A DNA stretch of 63,336 nucleotides from Methanothrix sp. (GTDB lineage Archaea > Halobacteriota > Methanosarcinia > Methanotrichales > Methanotrichaceae), in contig NZ_JASFYM010000006.1 of NCBI RefSeq assembly GCF_030055635.1, forward strand, positions 29,262-92,597, read 5' to 3'. Shown here piece by piece: positions 17,499 to 26,157 of this stretch; the first letter of the stretch is position 1, and every line of letters starts with the position of its first letter. The position numbers and the translations under genes are program-made. The notes below the pieces were generated by a model. The model saw only the letters and a program-made list of their open reading frames with translations. It had not been told where the DNA came from and did not search any database.

Positions 17499-17798
17499 AT
17501 GGATATAGAGATCTTGAGCGAGCGCGAGAATCCGCTGCTGAAGAGGCGGGAGATCGTGCTTAAGGTGATACACGGCGAGGGTTCGACGCCGACAAGGAGG
17601 AGCGTCCTGGAGAGGCTTGCAGCCATCAAGGACTCTAAGCCGGGACTGGTTGTCATAAGAAAGATGAACAGCCTGTTCGGGAAGAGGGAGAGCATAGCCC
17701 ATGCGAGGATCTACGAGAGCGAGGAGCGCATGAGGCAGGTGGAGAACCCGCATATAGTGAAGAGGAACGTCCTGTCAGAGCAGAAGGAGGCCAGCTAG
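17499..17798 (+). CDS. rps24e: Small ribosomal subunit protein eS24
   Basis: A 99-residue ribosomal protein with the family's start MDIEILSERENPLLKRREI and the core GLVVIRKMNSLFGKRESIAHARIYES, written here as two overlapping landmarks at residues 49-58 (LVVIRKMNSL) and 60-74. ATG 17499 follows GGAGG by about 13 nt; a longer frame from 17478 is not needed. S27ae follows immediately. Confidence 0.96.
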   Translation: MDIEILSERENPLLKRREIVLKVIHGEGSTPTRRSVLERLAAIKDSKPGLVVIRKMNSLFGKRESIAHARIYESEERMRQVENPHIVKRNVLSEQKEAS

Positions 17799-17948
17799 AT
17801 GGCCGTGCACAGATACTATCAGCTCAGCGGGGAGACCATAAAGGCGCGAAAGCCCATCTGTCCGAGGTGCGGTAATGGAGTCTTTCTAGCGGAGCACAAG
17901 GACAGGATGAGCTGCGGCAGGTGCGGCTACACAGAGTTCAAGAAGTGA
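17799..17948 (+). CDS. rps27ae: Small ribosomal subunit protein eS31 (S27ae)
   Basis: A 49-codon gene starting at the base after the S24e stop (TAG then ATG). It encodes a zinc-ribbon ribosomal protein with CPRCGNG (residues 21-27) and CGRCGYTEF (39-47), ending in KK. It is the usual last member of this operon. The kae1/bud32 gene often found next in other archaea is absent here. Confidence 0.95.
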   Translation: MAVHRYYQLSGETIKARKPICPRCGNGVFLAEHKDRMSCGRCGYTEFKK

Positions 17949-18154
17949 AGTTTAGAGTAACATTATATTGCTTAGAAGGCAAAGGTGGAGCGCGCGCGGA
18001 CGCTCCGCCGGTTCTGCTTGATCTTTTCCGTCGGCCAGCTTGTGCCTTGATGAAGCGGTTGGTCGCGAACTTACTCTGATCTGGCATCAAAAAGCATCGG
18101 AGAAAAGCATCGGAGCATGCTTACAGTAATGCATCGCGAGTTCAGATGCTTGGT

Positions 18155-18200
18155 GTGACCTCCTCTCCGGCCTGAAAGACCGGAGCTTGCACCCTGTTGC
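18155..18200 (-). repeat. Solo IS605-type right-end hairpin
   Basis: Plus strand reads GTGACC TCCT, then the hairpin CTCCGGCCTGAAAGACCGGAG, here with one extra loop base, then CTTGCACCCTGTT. The same pattern occurs at 42207, 54382 and 60401, and inverted at 24041 and 60351. By comparison with 60016-60379 it is the right end of a tnpB element oriented on the minus strand. It lies next to the end of the subtilase gene. Confidence 0.65.
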
Positions 18201-18206
18201 GCCCTG

Positions 18207-20747
18207 TCAGATCGAGACCATCGCCCTCTTTGCTGTGAACTCATCCGGATCCATCGGGCTGCTTGACCATGCCTCATCGATCCTGTCGAGAACCTCATCT
18301 CCTGAGCTGAGGGTGAGATCTGTCAGATGCAGGCGTGAACGTTCTCCGAGCATCACGAACTTCGTCGGGTTGAACCTGAGAGCGACGGTGCTGTTCCCCT
18401 TTCTAAGTGAGGTGGTGTTCGCGATCTCTCCTATCACATCGCCATCATCGTTCCTGAGCCTGGCCCTGATCGTGTAGGTTCCGGGGACGTTGACAGTAAC
18501 CCCGACACCGATAACGATGCTGCTTATCTTGCCTCCAGCAAGCTCGCTCATATCTGTGAAGATCCTGCTGAAGTATGCCTTGGGCGGCTGGAAGTCGGAC
18601 GGGCTTCTGTCTATGATTGTCGTCTGGTTGCGCTCCTCCAAGACATCGCCATCCTCTCCGTAGAGGATGATATCTCTGAGGTGGAGAGGGCCGCATCCAC
18701 CGCTCTTCCAGATCTCTCTGCCATCGGCCCTGAGCTCGATGCTGCCGGTACCGCGGATCGGCGCGGATCCGCTCATCCATTTTATCATCCTGCCGGAACA
18801 GTCGAAGAGCCCGCCCTCAGCTCTGTAAACGCCCGGGACAGAAGCATTCACTGCGATCTTTATAGAGAGTGCATCTATAAATCCATCATTATCACCATCT
18901 TCAAAGCTGATGCCTTCCACACCCTTCACAGAGGCTCCTGCGACTGTGACCACGACAGGTATCTCGAGTGAGCTGTTATCCCCTCGAATCTCGAGATAGC
19001 CGCGGATCTCTTTTCCGGGTGCATCCGGAGGCACTCTGAGCGTGAGGTTGACGTTTGCAGCAGTGCCGGGCTGAATTTCGTCAGGGCCCAGGACATCGAG
19101 CCATCCCCATGGCTCCCTGGTGTGCAGCGTTGTTACAAGCTCGAAGTTCTGTTTATCAGAAAAGACATCATAGCCTATGACGACGACAGTCCAGCTTCCG
19201 GGAGGGGGATCGTAGACCTGTATCTCCTCGGTGCTCTCATACCCCTCTGATCGAGCCGCAAGCCTCCCGTTCGGCGCGTAAAGCCTGAGATCGAGATCGC
19301 TCTCCGGGTTATCCCAGAGCAGTCTGAGCGAGAGCCTCCTCACATCCTCAGGGACATCGAACTTTGCGGTCCAGGAGAGCCTCTCGCTCACATAACCATT
19401 TATGCTGAACGATGTGCTGTTCTCCACGATGCCGCTGTAGCTGATGTTTCTGAGCGGAAGACCCTCGTTCTCGAGCAGCATCGTGGCATACGCTTCTCCG
19501 CCGGGCATAACAGCGCCGGCGTTCCACGCACCCGGCTCGCTCCTCACAAACGACCTCTCGACCCTGAGCAGGTATCTCTCAGGGGAGCTCGCATTCCTCT
19601 GATGCACAGCCAGAATCCATCTGCCTGAGGCAGGGTTGTTGAGAACAGCCTCCTCCATGCCGTTCGGGGAGTCCTCATGATAGTACTCGCTCGTCGGCGC
19701 AAGGAGGAATAAATCCATGTCTGAGCTTCCGGACCAGCTCAGCCTGCCCCTGATCTGCTGCGTGCCGAGCGGCACATCCAGATAGTAGTAGCGCCAGGAT
19801 CCTGGGAGTATCTCGTCAGCCACCGATGCACTCCCCATCACCATGATCAGTGGCGCGGCGACCTCGACACGCACAGGCACCGAGATTATGGTTCTGCCCT
19901 TCTCGCAGATATCCACCGAACCGGTGTAAACCCCGGCTGCGGTCCCGTTAGGCACTGCGATGCTGGCTCCGAAGACGGCATGGCTGTTTTCCGCCAGAGA
20001 CTCCGGCAGATCCATGACTGTTATCCAATCCTTGACATCACCTCTCACAGCAACGCTCAGATTCTCGCGCGCTCTATCGGTGAAGAACACAAACCTGGTG
20101 GTCCAGTCCTCGTCGCCCGGCGCGAGCGCGTATATCTTCTTCTGTGGCCTGTCCGCGCCCGAATCGAGACCTGCAGAGACCGCCTTCCCACCGCTCATGA
20201 ACGCCCATCTGCCCACAATCCAGCGATCTGGCATCACACCGCACAGATCATCGCTCAGGAGCCTGTAGGAGTTGTAGGCGTTCACAAGCCCAGCTCCCTG
20301 GTAGTAGGGTTCGTACTCCTCTCCGAGCGTGTTGTTCAGACGGACCGCGCCCTTCAACAGAGCAGCCTTCACACCCGCAGGGCTCAGCGACGGATTCTTC
20401 TGGAGAAGAAGCGCAGCGACTCCTGCAACAGCCGGCGTTGACAGCGAGGTCCCCGATGATCTTGCATAGTATGTATCCACATACTTGAGATCCTTGAGAC
20501 CCAGAGGAGCTGATGCTATGACGTTGACCCCGGGGGCGACGATATCCGGCTTCGTTCTGCCATCCCTGGTCGGCCCTGAACCGCTGAAGTCCGCTATATG
20601 GCCCCTGCAATCTGTGGCTCCCACCGTTATGACCTTCACGCCATCTCCAGGGGAGTCGATGCATCCGCTGAGGGCGAGCAGCAGAACAAAGAACGCCGCC
20701 AATTTAACCGTTGTTTCCGGCTGCAACACAGACCACTGCTCCGGCAT
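18207..20747 (-). CDS. Subtilase (S8) C-terminal half with catalytic Ser, split from its N-terminal half
   Basis: Residues 35-170 are the second half of a subtilisin domain: SPGDGVKVITVGATD, TKPDIVAPGVNV and GTSLSTPAVAG with the nucleophile Ser. Two or three beta-sandwich segments follow, including PPC-like modules (DLFLLAPTSEYYHE, SDLDLRLYAPNGRL). There is no C-terminal anchor. The frame overlaps the N-terminal half (20704-21516) by 44 bases in another frame. Its own N-terminus reads TVKLAAFFVLLLALSGCIDS, which mimics a lipoprotein signal with lipobox LSGC, so it could be a separate product. The simpler reading is a frameshifted pseudogene. Confidence 0.7.
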   Translation of the reverse strand: MPEQWSVLQPETTVKLAAFFVLLLALSGCIDSPGDGVKVITVGATDCRGHIADFSGSGPTRDGRTKPDIVAPGVNVIASAPLGLKDLKYVDTYYARSSGTSLSTPAVAGVAALLLQKNPSLSPAGVKAALLKGAVRLNNTLGEEYEPYYQGAGLVNAYNSYRLLSDDLCGVMPDRWIVGRWAFMSGGKAVSAGLDSGADRPQKKIYALAPGDEDWTTRFVFFTDRARENLSVAVRGDVKDWITVMDLPESLAENSHAVFGASIAVPNGTAAGVYTGSVDICEKGRTIISVPVRVEVAAPLIMVMGSASVADEILPGSWRYYYLDVPLGTQQIRGRLSWSGSSDMDLFLLAPTSEYYHEDSPNGMEEAVLNNPASGRWILAVHQRNASSPERYLLRVERSFVRSEPGAWNAGAVMPGGEAYATMLLENEGLPLRNISYSGIVENSTSFSINGYVSERLSWTAKFDVPEDVRRLSLRLLWDNPESDLDLRLYAPNGRLAARSEGYESTEEIQVYDPPPGSWTVVVIGYDVFSDKQNFELVTTLHTREPWGWLDVLGPDEIQPGTAANVNLTLRVPPDAPGKEIRGYLEIRGDNSSLEIPVVVTVAGASVKGVEGISFEDGDNDGFIDALSIKIAVNASVPGVYRAEGGLFDCSGRMIKWMSGSAPIRGTGSIELRADGREIWKSGGCGPLHLRDIILYGEDGDVLEERNQTTIIDRSPSDFQPPKAYFSRIFTDMSELAGGKISSIVIGVGVTVNVPGTYTIRARLRNDDGDVIGEIANTTSLRKGNSTVALRFNPTKFVMLGERSRLHLTDLTLSSGDEVLDRIDEAWSSSPMDPDEFTAKRAMVSI

Positions 20748-21516
20748 CCATCGCTTTGTCCGCTGCCATCGTGACCGGAGGATTCGTCTCGCCCAGGTTA
20801 AGACCCGCCAGGCTCAGGCTCAGGACCCTTGCTCCGTTGTCAAGAGACCACTCGATCCCCGCGATTATATCTGAGACCTTTCCGTTTCCATCGCTTCCTA
20901 TGACCCTGACGTTCAGAAGCCGCGCTCCGGGCGCTATTCCCTTATACCTCCCGCCGGATGCCTTTCCGGAGCCGGCGATTATGCCAGCGCAGAGCGTTCC
21001 GTGCCCGACAAGATCCTCTGTCGTGTCCTCACCCTCCACGAAGTTCCTCTCGCCGATGACCTTTCCCGCAAGATCTGGATGGTTCTTATCGATCCCTGAG
21101 TCTATGATGGCCACGATCACCCCTGAGCCGTCTATGCCCTCTGCCCACACCCTCTCAGCATCCACCATCTCCGATGGACAGACGGAATCTCCACCCTGTG
21201 AGGAGACAGGGGCGGTGACGCTCACATCTCCGTCCAGGTATATTCCCTCCACACCATCATCCTCAGCGAGCCTCCTTATCTCATCCCCCTCGCAGACCGC
21301 AGAGATCCCGTTTATGAGATGGTATCTGTACCGAACATCTATACCACCAAGATCTGGGGAGCATCCATCTCTGAAGATCACTATCACCGGTACCGGATCG
21401 TCGCTGCTCATCATCCTCTCAACCGCGGGATCGATCTTCGAGCTCTCAGTATGCGCAAACTGCATGGAGAGCAGAAGGGCCGCAGCGAGAACCAACACAA
21501 GAGGCACACGTCTCAT
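20704..21516 (-). CDS. Subtilase (S8) N-terminal half with catalytic Asp and His
   Basis: Signal peptide (MRRVPLVLVLAAALLLSMQ), an inhibitor-like propeptide (VPVIVIFRDG, LINGISAVCEGDEIRRLAED), then the first half of the catalytic domain with Asp in VAIIDSGIDKNHPDL and His in VGHGTLCAGIIAG, ending VVCVAAGNNG at a TAA stop. The oxyanion-hole Asn is in AAGNNG. The Ser-bearing half continues in the +1 frame. RBS GGAGGAG precedes ATG 21516. As written it lacks the catalytic Ser and would be inactive alone. Confidence 0.75.
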   Translation of the reverse strand: MRRVPLVLVLAAALLLSMQFAHTESSKIDPAVERMMSSDDPVPVIVIFRDGCSPDLGGIDVRYRYHLINGISAVCEGDEIRRLAEDDGVEGIYLDGDVSVTAPVSSQGGDSVCPSEMVDAERVWAEGIDGSGVIVAIIDSGIDKNHPDLAGKVIGERNFVEGEDTTEDLVGHGTLCAGIIAGSGKASGGRYKGIAPGARLLNVRVIGSDGNGKVSDIIAGIEWSLDNGARVLSLSLAGLNLGETNPPVTMAADKAMDAGAVVCVAAGNNG

Positions 21517-21628
21517 AACTCCTCCAGGGCGCGGGGACGGAGACATCTCCAGAGTGGCTGGAACCATCCCGCCTCTCACACCTCCTGAGAGATAATGCTA
21601 AATAAACCTGCCCTTCAAGATCATAACA

Positions 21629-22390
21629 ATGACAGGCGGCATTCTCTGGCTCAGCTTGATACTGCTTCTCATCTCCTCAATCACAAGACGCCCCATGATC
21701 TCAGGCTCTGGCTGGCTGCTTCTAGGAGCCTACTGGCTCATGGAGGCCTGGCACTACACGTCGATAAAGGATTACTTCAACGTGATGGTGGTCGTCGGAG
21801 CTGCTGCAATCTCCTTCTCCTTTTGCTGGAGGATTCTCTCGGGAGGAATGTCTGACACAGCCGAATGGATCAGCATGGCAGCCGCCATCTGCGGTCTCCT
21901 CTACTTTCCATTTGCAGAGGTCCAGAGCTTATCAGAGATCCTGATAAGATGCACAACGCTTCTGACATTCTGGCTGCTTGCCGGACTGAACGTTCCCGTC
22001 TCGATGGAGAGCTGGAATCTTCTGGCGCTCAACGGCCGATCGGTGGAGATCGTGCTCGCGTGCACCGCCATAGAGAGCATCGCGCTCTTCGCAGGTGTGA
22101 TCCTCTCGGTCAGAGCCCCGAGGGCGAGAAGGCTTGGAGCCGTCATACTATCCACGGCGACGATATACACTCTCAACATTGGCAGGAACGCCTTCGTGCT
22201 CCTCGCCTACGGAGAGGAGTGGTTCGGGCAGGACAGCTTCTACCTGGCGCACAACGTTATCGCGAAGGTGGGCTCGACCCTGGCGCTGCTGCTCATAGCG
22301 TACATCGTCTTTGCGATTCTCCCAGAGCTGCTCGTGCTGATCGATGATCTCTTCGCCGAGCTAAGGGCATCGAGGAGGCCGGAGGTTTGA
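21629..22390 (+). CDS. artA: Archaeosortase (ArtA-like transpeptidase)
   Basis: A polytopic membrane protein of the exosortase/archaeosortase family, which cleaves a C-terminal sorting signal and transfers the protein to a membrane lipid. The three catalytic residues are visible: Cys145 in VLACTAIES, Arg186 in TLNIGRNAF and His208 in YLAHNVI. About seven to eight spans are predicted. A TAAATAAACC box about 25-30 bp upstream fits a leaderless ATG at 21629. It overlaps the decarboxylase gene by four bases; ArtA is known to depend on archaetidylserine/ethanolamine lipids, which the next two genes make. Confidence 0.88.
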   Translation: MTGGILWLSLILLLISSITRRPMISGSGWLLLGAYWLMEAWHYTSIKDYFNVMVVVGAAAISFSFCWRILSGGMSDTAEWISMAAAICGLLYFPFAEVQSLSEILIRCTTLLTFWLLAGLNVPVSMESWNLLALNGRSVEIVLACTAIESIALFAGVILSVRAPRARRLGAVILSTATIYTLNIGRNAFVLLAYGEEWFGQDSFYLAHNVIAKVGSTLALLLIAYIVFAILPELLVLIDDLFAELRASRRPEV

Positions 22391-22974
22391 GCTTCAGGCT
22401 CGCCCCTGGATCTATGCCATGGGTTGCGGCGCCATTTGCGGCTTCCCTTCTGGTTTATTCATTGAGCAGGGCACTTTCACTGATCCTGCTGCTCGTGACA
22501 GCCTTCATGATCCACTTCCACCGTGATCCTGAGAGGTTTCCTGAGGGCGATGGCATGGTATCGCCCGCTGATGGCAGAGTGGTGGATGCAGATGAAAAGC
22601 ACATTTACATATTCATGGGGCCGATGGATGTTCATGTGAACAGATCCCCTTTAGATGGGGTCGTGAGAAGCGTGGAGTTCAGAAGCGGAGAGCACTCGCC
22701 TGCATTCCGTCATCCGCTCAGGAACGCGCACAGCATTATTGAAATTGAGACTGAGACGGGGCGCTTCACGCTGAAGCAGATCTCGGGGATGGCCGCCAGG
22801 AGGGTTGTCTGCTGGGTATCGCCCGGCGACAGGCTGAGGCGTGGCCAGCGGATAGGCATGATCAGATTTGGGTCTGGTGTAGTGGTCACAGCCCCGCCAG
22901 GATACAGGATCACCGTACGGAAGGGGGAGCATGTCCGCGCCGGCCAGACCGTGATAGCGGAGCTGAGGGGATGA
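22387..22974 (+). CDS. asd: Archaetidylserine decarboxylase proenzyme
   Basis: Pyruvoyl enzyme converting archaetidylserine to archaetidylethanolamine. An N-terminal hydrophobic hairpin anchors it; MVSPADGRV, MGPMDVHVNRSP and GRFTLKQISG are family blocks. The self-cleavage site is Gly162-Ser163 in RFGSGVVV, where Ser becomes the pyruvoyl group. At 195 residues it is the short archaeal form. It is coupled to artA upstream and pssA downstream by four-base overlaps. Confidence 0.9.
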   Translation: MSFRLAPGSMPWVAAPFAASLLVYSLSRALSLILLLVTAFMIHFHRDPERFPEGDGMVSPADGRVVDADEKHIYIFMGPMDVHVNRSPLDGVVRSVEFRSGEHSPAFRHPLRNAHSIIEIETETGRFTLKQISGMAARRVVCWVSPGDRLRRGQRIGMIRFGSGVVVTAPPGYRITVRKGEHVRAGQTVIAELRG

Positions 22975-23612
22975 GGCTCAGAGCGCAGGATTTCCTCTCA
23001 CTTATGAACGCCATATCAGGTTTCAGCGCCACGATCTCAGCGCATCTCGGGCTCCGGGACATCTCTGTGCTCATGCTGATAGCAGCTGTGCTCTTTGATG
23101 GAGCTGATGGAATCGTTGCAAGGAGATCCGAGCAGAGCGAGCTTGGGCCACATCTGGATTCTCTCGCGGATATGGTATCCTTTGGGGTCGCCCCCGCTGC
23201 TGCAACGTTCTTCATCCACCGTGAGCCGTATCTTCTCATCATATGCGCCCTCTACATGCTCTGCGGGATGCTCAGGCTCGCGAGGTACAACATCTCTCCA
23301 GCGGAGTGGACGCACTTCGAGGGGCTCCCCATAACAGCTGCAGGACTGGTACTTGGTGTCAGCCTGCTTCTGGATTCACTCCCGCTCACGTCATTTCTGA
23401 TGATCATCCTCTCGGCCCTCATGGTGAGCACTGTGCCGTATCCGAAGCTCAGAGATCCCAGGTTGTTTCCTGTATCTCTGATGGTTGGAGCGGTTGCGCT
23501 TTCAGCGCTTTACACCTCAGGCGTGAAGGCCTCAGCGGTCGTCATCCTGATCCCAATGGCATTTTATCTGATGATGCCGGTGGTGAGATGTTGTACACTT
23601 CGAGAGAGATAG
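22971..23612 (+). CDS. pssA: Archaetidylserine synthase (CDP-alcohol phosphatidyltransferase)
   Basis: Integral membrane enzyme joining CDP-archaeol and serine. The CDP-alcohol motif is complete: DGADGIVARRSEQSELGPHLD with the spacing DG-x2-AR-x8-G-x3-D (residues 43-63), followed by DSLADMVSFGVAP. About six spans are predicted. It acts before the decarboxylase encoded just upstream. The MptD-like gene starts inside its last 25 bases. Confidence 0.9.
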   Translation: MRLRAQDFLSLMNAISGFSATISAHLGLRDISVLMLIAAVLFDGADGIVARRSEQSELGPHLDSLADMVSFGVAPAAATFFIHREPYLLIICALYMLCGMLRLARYNISPAEWTHFEGLPITAAGLVLGVSLLLDSLPLTSFLMIILSALMVSTVPYPKLRDPRLFPVSLMVGAVALSALYTSGVKASAVVILIPMAFYLMMPVVRCCTLRER

Positions 23613-23917
23613 CAGCATTCGAGGCAGGGATAAAGCTGGGCGCTCTGTACCACCAGTTCGTCGGAACGCCCGTGAGCGAGGAGACCGCGGACTCGCTGGA
23701 GCGGGCGATCGAGCGATCGATATCCCTGCAGCCGTATGTGGAATCTGTGAGCGTGCGCATAGACAGAAGCATGCTCAGGGGGAATATGTTCGGCTACTCA
23801 GAGCTCTCCGGGAAGATGATCAGGGCTGAGATCGAGATCGTTTATGAGGGGGCACGCGTGGGGGCGGTTCTTGAGTACGATCCTGAAAAAGATTATCCGA
23901 TGATGCGTCTGAAGTGA
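23588..23917 (+). CDS. mptD: MptD-like dihydroneopterin aldolase (archaeal type)
   Basis: A 109-residue protein starting MLYTSREIAAFEAGIKLGAL and continuing YHQFVGTPVS, the signature I associate with archaeal dihydroneopterin aldolase MptD of methanopterin biosynthesis. It would release 6-hydroxymethyl-7,8-dihydropterin from dihydroneopterin. It overlaps the end of pssA, so it is probably in the same transcript although unrelated in function. ATG 23588 is chosen because the family begins here; the longer frame to 23243 is a pssA shadow. Confidence 0.78.
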   Translation: MLYTSREIAAFEAGIKLGALYHQFVGTPVSEETADSLERAIERSISLQPYVESVSVRIDRSMLRGNMFGYSELSGKMIRAEIEIVYEGARVGAVLEYDPEKDYPMMRLK

Positions 23918-24040
23918 GAGATGGGTGAAGTTATCGTTGCGTGAATGTGATCTCATGATCTGCGCTCCATAATCTGGCGCCACTCCGGATCTCGGTGATG
24001 CGATGCAGAACCGGAGATGCGTAACGTAAGCCGTACCTGA

Positions 24041-24079
24041 GTTCAGGGCGCAAACCCCCGTCTTCATGCAGGGGGGTTC
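24041..24079 (+). repeat. Solo IS605-type right-end hairpin (plus orientation)
   Basis: Reads CAGGGCGCAAACCCCCGTCT then TCATGCAGGGGGGTT, the reverse complement of the pattern hairpin-CTTGCGCCCTG seen at 18155, 42207 and 60401, with the stem rewritten to C/G-rich but the spacing kept. It lies in the 260-bp gap before fbp. Confidence 0.5.
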
Positions 24080-24134
24080 GATGGCAGCATCTTCAGGATC
24101 TCACAGCACGCTGGTGCTGCAAGTGCCGTGTGGA

Positions 24135-24146
24135 TTACTTTTTTAT
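24135..24146 (+). promoter_or_regulatory. TATA-like box upstream of the FBP aldolase/phosphatase gene
   Basis: ACTTTTTTATGT lies about 40 bp before the ATG at 24179; transcription would start near 24166, giving a very short leader. Confidence 0.4.
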
Positions 24147-24178
24147 GTTCCCCTCACTTTGTAGCATTGGTGCTGATC

Positions 24179-25294
24179 ATGAGCAAGGTAACTGTGAGCC
24201 TTATCAAGGCTGATGTGGGCGGCTGGCCCGGGCACGCCTCTGTGCATCCGGCGCTGATCGACAAGGCTGAGGAGGTTCTATCTGAGGCGAAATCCGCGGG
24301 CACACTCATAGACTTCAAGGTCATGGCATGCGGCGACGATCTTGAGTTGCTGATGACACACAGGCTCGGAACAGATGAGGCGGAGATCCATGCGATCGCC
24401 TGGGAGACGTTTGAGAAGGCGACCGCAGAGGCGAAGAGCCTGAAGCTCTACGGCGCGGGGCAGGACCTGCTCTGCGATGCGTTCTCCGGCAACATACGCG
24501 GTATGGGGCCTGGCGTCGCTGAGATGCAGTTCACCGAGCGCGGCGCAGAGCCGCTGGTCGCGTTCATGATGGACAAGACCGAGCCTGGGGCGTTCAACCT
24601 TCCCATCTTCAGGATGTTTGCGGACCCCTTCAACACAGCGGGTCTTGTTATAGATCCATCGCTCCACCACGGCTTCGTCTTCGAGATATGGGATATCATA
24701 GATCACAAGAAGGTCTTCATGTCCAGCCCCGAGGAGATGTACGACATCCTGGCGCTCATCGGGGCCAAGAGCCGGTACGTCATAAAGAGGGTGTACCCAA
24801 AGCCAGGGGGCAAGCTACCATCCGAGGAGCCGGTGGCGGTCGTGAGCACCGAGAAGCTTTACCAGACCGCGGGGACATACGTCGGAAAGGACGACCCGGT
24901 TGCGCTTGTCAGGGCCCAGTCCGGGCTTCCTGCACTCGGAGAGGTTCTGGAGCCGTTCGCCCTGGGCCATCTCGTCTCAGGATGGATGCGGGGCTCGCAC
25001 AACGGCCCGCTGATGCCATGCGCCTTCGAGGACGCGCACCCCACAAGATTCGACGGCCCGCCGAGGGTGATCGCGGCTGGATTCCAGCTATGCAATGGTC
25101 TCCTCATCGGTCCTGTGGATCTCTTCGCGGATGTCGCCTTCGATCTCACCCGTATGAGGGTGCTGGAGATCACTGACTACATGAGGGCGCATGGGCCGTT
25201 CGAGCCGCACAGGCTGCCGCTTGAGGAGATGGAGTACACAACTCTCCCCCATGTGATGAAGAGGCTTGCTGAGAGATTTGAGCCTGCTGAATGA
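24179..25294 (+). CDS. fbp: Bifunctional fructose-1,6-bisphosphate aldolase/phosphatase
   Basis: The archaeal type V enzyme of gluconeogenesis that condenses triose phosphates and dephosphorylates the product. The N-terminus VTVSLIKADVGGWPGHASVH (the catalytic Asp and metal-binding His), CGDDLELLMTH, GNIRGMGPG and the C-terminal DLARM-like FDLTRMRVLE are diagnostic. The ATG at 24179 gives 371 residues, the normal length, and excludes an unrelated N-terminal extension from 24128. Expected for an organism that builds sugars from acetate. Confidence 0.95.
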   Translation: MSKVTVSLIKADVGGWPGHASVHPALIDKAEEVLSEAKSAGTLIDFKVMACGDDLELLMTHRLGTDEAEIHAIAWETFEKATAEAKSLKLYGAGQDLLCDAFSGNIRGMGPGVAEMQFTERGAEPLVAFMMDKTEPGAFNLPIFRMFADPFNTAGLVIDPSLHHGFVFEIWDIIDHKKVFMSSPEEMYDILALIGAKSRYVIKRVYPKPGGKLPSEEPVAVVSTEKLYQTAGTYVGKDDPVALVRAQSGLPALGEVLEPFALGHLVSGWMRGSHNGPLMPCAFEDAHPTRFDGPPRVIAAGFQLCNGLLIGPVDLFADVAFDLTRMRVLEITDYMRAHGPFEPHRLPLEEMEYTTLPHVMKRLAERFEPAE

Positions 25295-25342
25295 TATCGG
25301 AACGACCACGGCTCCACCAGGAGCCATTTTTAGGAGCTGTAA

Positions 25343-25957
25343 ATGAGAGAGAGTTTTGATGAGATGGGGCCCCAGCAGAGGCTGGAGTATGTGATAAACA
25401 ATCTGCGGAACCTGCCGGATGAGCTTGTGGAGCCCGCGATAGATCTCCTGCTGAGAGCAAACGAGATAGAGTACGCGGTGGTGCTCTGCAGGGAGCACGG
25501 CATGATCCAGAGGGCGGTCGATATTCTGGTTGATGCGGGAGACTACCTCTGGGCCGCTCAGATAACCAAGAGCGCAGGCTTCCCAGAGGAGGCGGAGCGG
25601 CTGCTGCGCAGCGGTCTTGAGTACTACATATCGATGGAGATGTACGGAAGGGCGATAAGCGCTGCCACCGCCCTGAACCTGCCTCCGGATCAGATAGACG
25701 CCCTCTACAGGGAGGGGATCGCCTTCGAGAGCAGGAGCATGGATCTGAGCAGGGCGCATGCAGCTCTGGAGAGCATGATGTCTGCGGTCGCGATGCTGGA
25801 GACCGATGAGGAGATGAAGAGAGAGCTCATGGAGGCGATACAGGATGAGCTTGAGAGGGAGAGGGAGCGCAGCTCGATTGATGTAGTTGCCTCGCAGGCG
25901 ACCAGACCCAGGATCCGGAGAAAAGAGGATGAGATCGATGGGGACCGGTTCTGCTGA
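25343..25957 (+). CDS. Hypothetical helical repeat protein (204 aa)
   Basis: Not recognised as a named family. Residues 10-120 form successive amphipathic helices (LRNLPDELVEPAIDLLLRAN, AVVLCREHGMIQRAVDILVD, AAQITKSAGFPEEAERLLRS) resembling TPR-like or SEL1-like pairs. The C-terminus is a charged coiled coil with basic tail (RPRIRRKEDE). No signal peptide. It follows fbp by 48 bp on the same strand. Probably a protein-protein interaction scaffold. Confidence 0.65.
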   Translation: MRESFDEMGPQQRLEYVINNLRNLPDELVEPAIDLLLRANEIEYAVVLCREHGMIQRAVDILVDAGDYLWAAQITKSAGFPEEAERLLRSGLEYYISMEMYGRAISAATALNLPPDQIDALYREGIAFESRSMDLSRAHAALESMMSAVAMLETDEEMKRELMEAIQDELERERERSSIDVVASQATRPRIRRKEDEIDGDRFC

Positions 25958-26039
25958 GGGTCTCCGCAGCGGCTGGTGGCACAGCTCCCTCTGGGAGCAT
26001 CGTTTTGTACAACTTGACGAAGCAATAGTGTGCACAGCT

Positions 26040-26157
26040 TGCTGTGTTGGATAAATTTCTCAAAATCACGTCTAAAGATTTCGATTCCGATCTATTCTCC
26101 ACACATTACATGAATCACCTTCTGCTTGCCGATATTCATGACTTATCCAACACAGCA
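26040..26157. repeat. 15-bp perfect inverted repeat enclosing 88 bp (possible mini-element)
   Basis: TGCTGTGTTGGATAA at 26040-26054 is perfectly inverted as TTATCCAACACAGCA at 26143-26157. The enclosed DNA is clearly more AT-rich than the flanks. This suggests a miniature inverted-repeat element or remnant. Confidence 0.5.

Noticed and set aside
24034-24140. Small RNA or riboswitch upstream of the FBP aldolase/phosphatase gene
   Set aside because: The hairpin there fits the dispersed transposon right-end family better than a gene-specific leader.
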